Assembly: GCA_003254885.1 (NCBI GenBank)
Contig: QANT01006292.1
Span: forward strand, 1-34,960
Direction of reading: 5' to 3'
Source of the DNA: Purshia tridentata
Lineage: Eukaryota > Streptophyta > Magnoliopsida > Rosales > Rosaceae
Length of the DNA stretch: 34,960 nt
A program made the translations under genes and the position numbers. The notes beneath the pieces are model-generated. The model saw only the letters and a program-made list of their open reading frames with translations. It made no database searches and was not told the DNA's origin. This document shows positions 26,101 through 34,960 of this stretch, one piece after another. Within the stretch, counting starts at the first letter, position 1, and each line of letters starts with the position of its first letter.

Positions 26101-29100
26101 AGTCAAAATGCTCAACAAATGAAAGCAATGCATATTTTGATTTTGGAATCTACAATCAGGCTTTATCTTCTGGCATTGTTTCATCAAAGAAGTTCCTCTC
26201 TAAATACTGTTACTGTTTGTGGTGGGGGCTACAGAACTTAAGGTACTGGTGTTTTCTTTTATGTGGTGGTTTTACTTGCTGTTAAAATATAAAATATAGG
26301 ATATAACTTGTTTATTTTAATTGGATTGTTGTTGATTAAGGTTGGCTTTATTTTTCAGTTTACTTCTTGGTTATTTGTTCTACATGCCAACATATTCTAT
26401 CCTTGTTTCATGAATGAACTTGCATCTCCATTGAAATTTCATTTTGCCATAGAGAAACTGTGTAATAGTTCCTGGAATACTTGTTCCTCCATTGTGAGTT
26501 TCAAAGTTGTAGCTCTTTAGTACATTTTCTAATGTTTTTATTTTTATACAGTACACTTGGCCAGGGGCTTACAACCAGCACCTATCCTGGGGAGGTTATA
26601 TTTTCCATATCATTAGCTATATTTGGACTGATCCTCTTTGCACTTCTGATAGGAAACATGCAGGTAAACTTGGAGCTAATAGTTAATGTTTGTAAGATAA
26701 TTAAGCACTTTGGTAATTAATACTGTTGATGGAGACTCCTGAAGCTTTTGGTGGCAACTCATTTTTGTATATGATGTAAGATTGTTCTTTCAAAAAAAAA
26801 AAAAGTATATGATGCAAGATCGTGTCTCAGATCAAATATAAAAAGGTTTTTCCAATCCTGAATCTAGTCGAAATGATTCTTGCTTTGGATGCTCTTTAGG
26901 AGTAAGTGATGTAAACTTGTACCCTTCAATAGTATATCTGATTAATGGAACTGGATGGTAAGAGTAGTCAGAATAGCTTACCCGAAGTAGTTATAAGAGG
27001 CTTTTCAGGACAAGTATACTTTGGTCTGGCACATTCAAAGCTAATGGAGATGAATACTTACCTGGGTTAGGGACAGTAGTAGTCGTTCACATAGGAAGAG
27101 AAAGAGACAATTGGAGGCATATATATACAAATATGTAGCACATTCTCTATAATTTTTTCCCAGTTCTATGTTTCCTCTAGGTCAATGAAAACTTTATAAT
27201 TTATTGCACCAACAAGTTAAAAATAGGATTTAGAAAGGTTTTTATTTAAACTAAAGAGCAGAGCAAAATTAATAGCAGTAAACAAGTATTAATTCTAAAT
27301 GCCAGAGGGTGCCGAGCACCTCTTAAGAGTGAATTGGTGATGGCTCTGCTGCTGATCATGTACTGGATCAGCCTGATAGCTTCTTCAGCAAAGCCTTGCT
27401 GCCTGCTGCTTTGGTTTCATATCAGACTTTGAGGGAGACAAAGATACAAAAAGGAATATCGAACCTTTTAATTTATCTTTTGATTTAATTATGTTTCAAT
27501 TATCACTGAATAAATATTGGGCGCTTTAATCTTACCATTATTGAAAGAAATAATATAGTAATTTTGGATAGTGCTAATATTTTGGATGTTGTGCTATTAT
27601 GACAGACCTATTTTCACTTTCTTACTTTCTGCTTATCTTGAATTTCATCTACTATTGCTAATATTTTGGATATTGTGCTATTGTGACAGACCTATCTTCA
27701 GTCTCTTACTATTCGACTGGAGGAGATGAGGGTCAAAAGGCGTGATTCAGAGCAGTGGATGCATCATCGTTTGCTCCCACAAAAACTTCGGCAGCGTGTT
27801 AGGCGATATGATCAATATAAGTGGTTGGAAACACGTGGGGTGGATGAAGAGAGTTTGGTTCAGTCTCTACCGAAGGATCTTAGGAGAGATATTAAGCGGC
27901 ACCTTTGTTTGGCTTTAGTGAGGAGGGTATGATTTTTAGTTCTTTTTGTACTTTGTGTATATTTCTAGTTGTAATTGTTTGCAAATTTGTTGGTTGGTCC
28001 CACCATGAATTATTCGAAACAGTTCATCAAAATATTGAAAAATTATTTAGTATATTCTTCTTTGTAAAAGCATAAACATTTAAACTTTTTGAAGAAAGCA
28101 TAGTGCTGATAAATCATTAATATATTTTCAGAATTCTTGAATGATACATTGAGAATTATTTTTCTTGTTGTAATGTGTTTATCACTGCTTACCCACTCAT
28201 TCCTTGTACTTTCTTAATTTAATACACAACTTCAACTAGTTTGAAGAAAGTTTGTTGAGCTGACTGGTTAAGTGCCTCTATCGTATTTGAATAACAAATA
28301 GTTTCCAATTGTTTTAGGCTACAAGGCTCTAAATATCAACTGGGAAAGAATTTTGTTAAAATACAACTTGGGAAAGAAATTTTTCTTTCAGATGAAGTTA
28401 TGGTCTATTTGTAAGTTTAATTGTGACACCTTGTGATCATATCAACCTTTTAATTATGTGCATCAGCTCATTTTGTATGACTTTCCTTGTTATTGTAGGT
28501 TCCTCTGTTTGAGAATATGGATGAGAGATTGCTTGATGCCATTTGTGAGCGACTGAAACCAAGTTTATTCACAGAGAATACTTTCATAGTTCGGGAAGGG
28601 GATCCAGTTGATGAGATGCTTTTCATCATACGTGGTCGCCTTGAGAGTGTAACCACAGATGGTGGTAGGAGTGGGTTTTTTAACCGTAGTTTTCTGAAAG
28701 AAGGTGATTTCTGTGGGGAGGAGCTTCTAACTTGGGCACTGGATCCCAAATCTGGTTCTAACCTCCCATCATCTACTCGAACTGTGAAGGCTTTAGGAGA
28801 GGTTGAGGCTTTTGCCCTTATAGCTGAAGAGTTGAAATTTGTGGCCAGTCAGTTTAGGCGCCTTCACAGTAGGCAGGTTCAACACACCTTCCGTTTCTAC
28901 TCGCAACAGTGGCGGACTTGGGCTGCTTGCTTTATCCAAGCAGCTTGGCGTCGGTATTCCAAGAGGAAAACCATGGAGCTCCGAAGGAAGGAAGAGGAAG
29001 AAGCGGAAGCAGAAGCATCGGGAGGTGTCCGCAACAATGTTAGTATTGGTGCCACCTTTTTAGCTTCCCGGTTTGCTGCAAATGCACTTCGTGGTGTTCA

Positions 29101-29206
29101 CCGAAATAGGAATGCAAAGAGTGCTCAGAGTGCTCAGAGTGCTCGTGACTTGGTCAAATTACAAAAGCCTCCAGAGCCTGATTTTAGTGCTGAGGATGCC
29201 GATTGA
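23170..29206 (+). CDS. Cyclic nucleotide-gated ion channel, group I (CNGC5/6/9 type)
   Basis: This is a plasma-membrane, calcium-permeable channel subunit with six membrane segments. Seven coding exons in consistent phase (23170-23228, 24151-24724, 25260-25472, 25938-26242, 26552-26663, 27690-27926, 28499-29206) give 735 residues. The short first exon encodes MFDSGYKSQY...KFVR and joins RLDDLDSRL of exon 2. S1 starts near FVISCILAVSVDPLFFYLP, S4 is in exon 3 (basic FLRVLPLTSELKR-like segment), and the pore helix and GQG filter are at about 387-389, followed by S6. The C-linker is in exon 6. The cyclic nucleotide-binding domain spans about 505-620 and ends in the usual hinge, and an IQ-type calmodulin site FIQAAWRRYSKRK is at 645-657. 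Arabidopsis CNGC5, 6 and 9 act in guard cells, root hairs and heat sensing; which one this matches cannot be told. Intron 5 holds a decoy copy of its own acceptor. Confidence 0.95.
27573..27710 (+). repeat. Duplicated 3' splice site in CNGC intron 5
   Basis: A 54-base segment at 27573-27626 matches 27657-27710 at 49 of 54 positions, offset 84 bases. The downstream copy contains the working acceptor (tgacag, exon from 27690) and the first 21 bases of exon 6. The upstream copy keeps the same tgacag and a degraded exon start. Splicing at the upstream copy would keep frame at first but meets TGA after eleven codons. Confidence 0.88.
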
Positions 29207-30163
29207 TTTGTGATGTATTATGACTCGTTCAAAATGCTGATTACTGTCTATTTTCTAGGTGGTCACAAACAATGTTTATATACAAATTCCAGCTGGGAAT
29301 TGCAGTTGTAACGGCTGCTTGAAGAAATGTTAAAACTGTGCCTGTATTACATATTTGTTTTTCTTTAAATCCGGAATGGAGAGAGGTATGTATTACTTGT
29401 GATATTATTTTCGTACAAATAGGCATTCAGCAAAGTTAATCTGATTTCGTGTGGGTCACTGACCCTACGCGCCAGTCATTGATTTACAATCCTTACGAAT
29501 GCTTGAAATTGCTTGGAAGTTATTCCTCAGATATCAGAGATTCGAAGCACTTGCTGAAGCAAGTAGCAACCATATCTTTGTGCAGAAACTTGCTACCACG
29601 TTTGGATTAAAGAATCCACCACTTACGGGCTGCTCCTATGAGGATGAATAGAACTCATTTTTCTTCATTTCAATTTTCCATTAATACTGTTCCTATTGTT
29701 TTAACTCCAAGTAAAATTAGATGCAGAGAGCAAACAAATAAAGAAATATTACAGTGATCTCAGTTGGGCATAGAAAATTTGAAGGACGCTTGACTTGATT
29801 TTGCACTTTATTCTTTTATCAAAAAAATGAAAACAAATTAAATAAATCTCCACTTATATATTTGACAACAGAAAAGAGCAAATAGAGACAGTGTTCTCGT
29901 ATGGTCAGATTGCTTGACAATTCTCACAAGTGTTCTCGTATGGAACAATAAGAAGACATAAGGAACAAATAAACAAAAACAACTAGAACTGACAAAGAAC
30001 CTGTATAGAGAAAGGCTAAGAATAAGAATTTCTATGACTTAAGATTCAAAATTGAACCCAATTGGTAACTCCACAAGGACATGTTGCATGTACCATCAGA
30101 GTGACTTTTGTGCTTCCTCGTGTAGAAACAAATGAAACATTTCCTTCATATTATGACTATTAC
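29207..30163. other. Convergent 3' region between the CNGC and TMN genes
   Basis: The two genes face each other, so this stretch should hold both 3'UTRs. The TMN polyadenylation side lies near 29700-30160 on the minus strand. The short hairpins gggtcACTgaccc near 29457 and acttgcTGAAgcaagt near 29550 are probably chance. No gene was recognised. Confidence 0.6.
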
Positions 30164-33100
30164 TCAGTCAATCTTCACTGATGAATAGATGAGCCTCGTG
30201 AACCAGAAGCATGCATAGAAACCAATTGTACCAGTCAGCACAAAAAAAGCATACGAAGCAATCAGCATATACCCGAAGTACAAGGCTCCAGACACTGGCT
30301 TCTGAATGTTGAGCTTAGTGAAGAAGTAGAATGCAGCATAAAGGAAAAGGTAGAGTGCTGAGGAACCTGAAGTCAAATACGACCTCCACCACCAAAGGTA
30401 GTCCTCACTGCACAACTGGAAGTAGCATAGCACAACTGTGATCTCAGCACAAGTGATGATGAGGATAATGAAGACAATGAAAAGGAATCCAAAAATGTAA
30501 TAGAACTGATGCAACCATATCGAGGTAAGGATGAAGAAGAGCTCAATAAAGACAGCCCCAAATGGGAGTATGCCTCCAATTAAGATGGAGAAGGCTGGAT
30601 TCATGTACCATGCCTGCTCCGGGACCTGCCTGGGAATCTTGTTGGTTTTCACAGGATCCTCAATTGCTGGCTTCCTAAAACCCACATAGGCACCAACAAA
30701 TATAAGTGGAACTGAAATGCCAAACCATAAGAATACAAGAGCAAACATGGTTCCAAATGGCACTGCCCCAGACGATTTCTCGCCCCAGATAAGAGCATTC
30801 AAGAAAAAGAAAATAGCAAAGGCAGTTGCAGGAAACATGAAAGCTGTTTTGACAGTGATTTTCTTCCATTCTGTTCCCTTAAACATCTTATAGAGACGGG
30901 CTGAAGAGTATCCAGCAAAGAGACCCATAAAAACCCAGAGGAGGAGCATGGCAGTCATCAACCCACCTCGGTTGGAGGGGGACAGGAATCCAAGGACTGC
31001 AAAGAGCATGGTGACAAGAATCATCCCAAAGAACTGAACACCTGTCCCAACATACACACACAGTAGATCTGAGTTTGTAGGATGTCTGAATACATCACCA
31101 TGGACCAGTTTCCATCCTGTCTCTTCTTGGGCTTCTTCTTGGGTCTCTAATTGGTTGTACTTGGATATATCTCGGTAAAGTGTCCGCAACATGATCATAG
31201 CCACCATGCCCGATAAGAAAAGAACAATCATCAAAGAATTAACAATTGAGAACCAGTGGATTTGATCATCAGCCATCAGAAGATATGTGTCCCACCGAGA
31301 GGCCCACTTCACATCACTCTCCTACAAGGTTAAACAAAAGGCAAGAAAATCAAAAAGGAATGAGGTTGAGACCTACTCAAAATGGAAAACAAAAAAGTCT
31401 TACTGATAGGCTTAGGCAAAGTCACCAACCTGGAACTCAACATCATATGTGAATATAATTTCCTTTTTATCTTCAACCTCTTGAGGAGATTCAGAGCTAG
31501 TCACTGTGCGCTTTGCATGGGGATCACAGGTTGTTAAACGTGTCTTCTCACTCCACTCACCTTCATATTCATGCCTAACACTGCATTCATCAAAAAAATT
31601 CACTCTCATCATACAGGCATGAACTAGCAATGAAGAAAGAAAAGAAACGAAAACTACCTAATTAGACTATGAATCATGATTGAGAAGGATCATTAATAAA
31701 TACCTGAATGGTCTGACCTCAAACCCAACAATCCTGGCAGATTCTATCATTGGATCTTTGTGATACTTGACCGTAAATGTTAAGTGATTGTTGATAAAAT
31801 GCTTTTCATCCTTGTTCTGTAAACGTTGAAAGGAAAAAATCAAAATCAAAACACTTGTATAAGCACATCACTAAGAGTTAAGATCACATATAAATCAAAT
31901 GCTAATTGGTCCAACAGCTACCCCAGCGTATTGCCCTCTGAGACCGACATGAAAGCCATGTTGATACACTATGGAATTTTCCTGATCAGGCCTTGGTATA
32001 GGAACAACCAGGGGAAGATTATCCAGAATCCTGTATTCAACACAAATTATCAGAAGATTCATGCCATAAATTTGAAGTCAACTGCTCATCAAATAGGACC
32101 ATATAATTCACATGTATGATCTTCAATATGGGAGCCTCACATGTTCACGCGATACTCATCATCTATCTTTTCCTTAAATTCCTTTGCAGTTTTTGCATTA
32201 AGAATTACACGACATATGACGCTGCACATCTGTGGTTCTCTCATTTTGAACTGCAACAAACAAAATTCTTAGCTGCTCAGTAACCAAAACAAAGGACAAC
32301 ACAAACATAAAAATAATACTCATTAATAATCTAATTTACCTCATAAGGAGAGTTTTCAATACGATCACCACGAAGAACTTCCCCAAGATTCTCTGCACTG
32401 TCAACTATATGCTCAGGACGACAGTACGGGAGGGAATAATATGAGTAAGGAAGTTGAGTTTTTGTAGAGCTTAGTTTATTCACTTTCACACTCAAGGGAT
32501 CTCCCTGCACGTATGAAAGTCCAAACAGCATGAATACAACACCATCAGATAGAGAAGGTGCAAGTATTAATTAACACCAGACAATTTTAATCACAAAGAT
32601 CATTCATAAGAATGACACCTACTAGACCAATTATAGATTAAAAGTCCAGAAAACTTAGGTCATCAGAGTCTGGGGCCATCCTAGTTGTACATAATTCCTT
32701 AGTATCATATAAAAGGTCAGTCCATTAAATGATTCCTTCCAAACCCTTTTATTCCTTACTTATAAATGTACTCTATCGTTCACTATTGCAACGTTGAAGA
32801 AAAAGATTTCACTGAATCAAAAAAAGCTATACAACATATCTTAGTGAGTAGCATTTTCTTTTATCCCGAAACTTGCAAATACTTACTAAAGGAATGAGAA
32901 AAAAAAATTGACAAATTTGGATTGTTCTAATAAATGTTGTTATACTGGCATTGTTGTACCCAAAACATTAAATTCAACCTATAGTTCACGTACTATAAGA
33001 AACCAACAAAGATATACATCATTCTAAGCCACAAAGAAAAAGAATACAGAAATGCAGCAAATCCAGCTTAGATCCCAATGGCCCACGTCATAAATATCGC

Positions 33101-33494
33101 ATATTTATAAAAGGTTTACCAATAGACCCAAAATTATAAACACCCAAAGGCCAAAACTTACCCGGATCTGACTGGCACTAAGAAACACGCACCAAAAAAC
33201 TGCCATGGCCTAGACCTAGATTCAACCACGTCCACATGCACGCCACACACACACACAATTACGTGCACCCATATATACAAGTACACGCAGATAGACTCAT
33301 TCATTCATATGCATTTATATATATATATATATATATATATATGATATACACACACAGAGTGAGAGAGAGTTAAGAATGCTTACGGTTTGAAAATCTTGAG
33401 GGGCAACACCAGGGAGATAGAAGCAGCGAGCATGGAAGAAGAACAAAAGACAGAGAGAGATCCATAGCTGAAAAGCGAGAGGTCCTCTCGCCAT
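30164..33494 (-). CDS. Transmembrane nine superfamily protein (TM9SF/EMP70, TMN7-like)
   Basis: This is a nine-helix protein of the Golgi and endosomes, a conserved family with roles in cargo sorting and membrane traffic. Seven exons on the minus strand in consistent phase (33494-33384, 32504-32340, 32250-32141, 32030-31922, 31816-31704, 31580-31430, 31321-30164) give 638 residues, as expected for plant TMN proteins. A signal peptide (about 1-23, LWISLCLLFFFHARC) is followed by a long lumenal domain starting FYLPGVAPQDF, to about residue 270. Nine hydrophobic helices fill the last, long exon. The signature PRQVPEQAWYMNP is present. The C-terminal end VKID fits the KXD/E signal that binds COPI coat and keeps these proteins in the Golgi. 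The ATG at 33494 puts the signal peptide at the very N terminus. Intron 1 holds an (AT)n run at 33316-33342. Confidence 0.95.
33316..33342. repeat. (TA)n microsatellite in TMN intron 1
   Basis: About 27 bases of alternating T and A lie within the first intron of the minus-strand TMN gene. Confidence 0.9.
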
Positions 33495-33883
33495 GGCTTG
33501 GTTGCACAAGATCTAGATCCACCTCCTCCCTCCGTGACTCTGTAACTCTGTGTGTTGGTGTGCGGATTGTATGTATGTATGTATGTATCAGTGAGTGGTT
33601 GCCTTTTGTTTCTTTAAAAGCACGAGAAGAACGAGACAGCGCTCTCTCTCTCTCTCTCTCTCTGCACCAAATGCTTGGGTTGCTGTTATTTGCGAATTGG
33701 GATTTACAAGACGAGGCTGACCATTTGAAATCTCCTCGTAGCCGTTGGATCTTCTGCATGCCTCTGATGTGCGGTCCAGATTTGCTTCAACTCCATGACG
33801 GACTGACGGTGATTACAAGTTTTCGCATGAACAATATGCTTAAATGTCACTCTCTCCCTGTCAAAATTCTTATATTTTTTAGA
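33495..33883 (-). promoter_or_regulatory. TMN promoter and leader region with simple repeats
   Basis: This is the upstream side of the minus-strand TMN gene. It contains five tgta units at 33569-33588 and a CT run at about 33642-33662 (GA on the sense strand). A GA-rich leader is likely. No clear TATA box was seen. The frame at 33560-33892 on the plus strand is not protein-like. Confidence 0.5.
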
Positions 33884-34932
33884 TTTTTGTAGAGGGAAAT
33901 TTTACTCATTCTCAATAATTTTCTTTTGATATCCAATATATAGTTTAAACTTGAATAGACCATTTTATCCCTTAATAAAATTACCAATAAGGACAAATTA
34001 TAACTTTTAAAAAATCAAATTTTCTTTCCATACCCAACACCTAATACACAACTTCTTTACCAACCCTAACCTAACAATCCTCACTCGTCCTCACTCACAC
34101 TCACACTCTCACTCTCACTCACACTCACACTAACATCAAATTAAACTCTAACATCAAAACAAGGGTTTTTAGGTAGATGAATGGTGAAATCGTACCCTAT
34201 GAGCCTCCAAATGATGTATGCATGCATTTTGTGTAATTTTTCTACATTTTTTCATGTTTTAGACGTTTTAGAAATTTTTGGTTCGGGATGTGTTCGGCGA
34301 ATCAGAACCGAACACGACTACAATGTTCGGTTGAAGCCGGCCAAACAAATGAGAAATGTTCGGTTGGAGCCGGCCGAACAAATGAGACATATTCGGTTGG
34401 AGTTGGCCGAACAAATGAGAAATGCCTAGTTGATGTCAACCGAAGATTTGCAACGAACTTGGCAGACCAGAGCCAAATGGCCTCCGACAGCATAAATGAA
34501 TCCAACTCAAAAATCCACCAAAACCTCAAACTAATAGATAAAATTAATATAAAACAACAAACACATCATAAAATACGTTTAATTTGTCCAAAATAACAAA
34601 TAAAAAACTTAAGGACTGAGATCGGGTGTTCTATTGATGGTGGTGAGGGGTATATGGCAATTATTAGGTATGGTGTTGGCCTGTTGCATATGAGTGTAGT
34701 GTAAATACTTGGGTTGGGAGAAAAATTTATTATTGTTGGGTATGTGTGTAAAATTGTGAATAAGGAGAGAAAATTAAAATAATGGGTTGGGTATCTATTA
34801 ATAAGGGTAATGTGGTAATTGAGGTTGGGTAAAATAAGAAAAAACTGATTTGAAAAAGGTGAGTGTTAGGTAAATTAAAAAATTGGGTAACAAAAGAATA
34901 TTATTGGGTATAAATAGAAATTCCTTTTTGTA
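33884..34932. mobile_element. Candidate non-autonomous DNA transposon (hAT-like by its 8-bp target duplication)
   Basis: The 8-mer tttttgta occurs at 33884-33891 and 34925-34932 and brackets about 1033 bases. The inner ends resemble each other in inverted orientation: 33895-33937 matches the reverse complement of 34882-34924 at 34 of 43 positions. Similarity seems to go on inward with gaps, for example the 'cccttaataaa' and 'cccttattaata' phrases. An 8-bp target duplication is typical of hAT elements. There is no transposase. The interior holds a (CACT)-like tract at about 34080-34133 and a 33-bp minisatellite. The first two bases inside the left duplication do not pair, so the exact end is unsure, and the 8-mer is low in complexity. 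Confidence 0.5.
34323..34454. repeat. 33-bp minisatellite (three good units and one degraded)
   Basis: The units start at 34323, 34356, 34389 and 34422, each 33 bases long. The core of each is ttcggttggagccggccgaa, in which ttcgg and ccgaa are inverted. The fourth unit is much degraded. A related inverted pair, tgttcgg and ccgaaca, lies just upstream at 34291-34314. Because 33 is a multiple of three, every frame through it stays open, giving false ORFs on both strands. Confidence 0.88.
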
Positions 34933-34960
34933 AATTACAAGTTATTTACAATTACAACAA

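Noticed and set aside
28254..28320. tRNA/SINE-like string gactggttaagtgcctct in CNGC intron 6
   Set aside because: It looks like an A-box, but I found no B-box at the proper distance and no cloverleaf.
29454..29566. Short hairpins in the CNGC 3' flank considered as a miRNA or terminator
   Set aside because: The stems are only 5-6 bp, far too short for a plant miRNA precursor, and I recognise no mature miRNA sequence.
34062..34133. Telomere-like aaccctaac and CACT-rich tract
   Set aside because: Only one or two telomere-like units are present. The rest is a CACT/CTCACT simple repeat, so it is not an interstitial telomere array.
34181..34529. Overlapping repeat-containing frames on both strands
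   Set aside because: They stay open only because the 33-bp minisatellite is a multiple of three.

Overview
This is a piece of nuclear genome from a flowering plant, almost certainly a eudicot and probably a woody rosid. The genes are split by short, AT-rich GT-AG introns, the intergenic DNA is AT-rich and full of (AT)n and (CT)n runs, and the proteins belong to plant families such as SCPL carboxypeptidases, phytocyanin-like ENODL, APO, plastid LPAT and CNGC. The species cannot be fixed from the sequence alone. LAYOUT: 1-1613 is a repeat-like left edge plus non-coding DNA lying 3' of the first exon of a serine carboxypeptidase (BRS1/SCPL24 type, minus strand, 1614-1902). 1903-6720 is a long intergenic region holding two promoters. 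7312-10250 is the SRP receptor alpha subunit (plus, nine coding exons and a 5'UTR intron). 11802-12453 is an early nodulin-like phytocyanin (plus, two exons). 12970-14625 is APO2, a chloroplast APO-domain protein (plus, three exons). 15846-16121 is a small one-helix membrane protein of unknown function (plus). 17628-20250 is plastid lysophosphatidate acyltransferase LPAT1/ATS2 (plus, seven exons). 20681-21341 is intergenic DNA with nested tandem duplications. 23170-29206 is a group I cyclic nucleotide-gated channel of the CNGC5/6/9 type (plus, seven coding exons). 30164-33494 is a transmembrane nine (TM9SF/EMP70, TMN7-like) protein (minus, seven exons). 33884-34932 is a candidate non-autonomous DNA transposon with an internal 33-bp minisatellite. 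For the complete multi-exon models, exon phases add up exactly: 631, 181, 481, 356, 735 and 638 residues. HOW THE GENES RELATE: they do not form a pathway. They are conserved neighbours. From memory, their Arabidopsis relatives lie in two blocks, At4g30560-30610 (CNGC9, ATS2, ENODL12, SR-alpha, BRS1) and At5g57920-57940 (ENODL10, APO2, CNGC5). The window looks like the undivided ancestral order that Arabidopsis split between two duplicated blocks. Several products serve the secretory or plastid systems, namely SRP receptor, TM9, LPAT1 and APO2. MOST UNUSUAL: small duplications that sit on or beside splice junctions in three genes (SR-alpha intron 6, APO2 intron 2, CNGC intron 5), the candidate transposon at the right edge, and the tandem duplication with a perfect hairpin near 21 kb. 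I found no novel multi-gene system.
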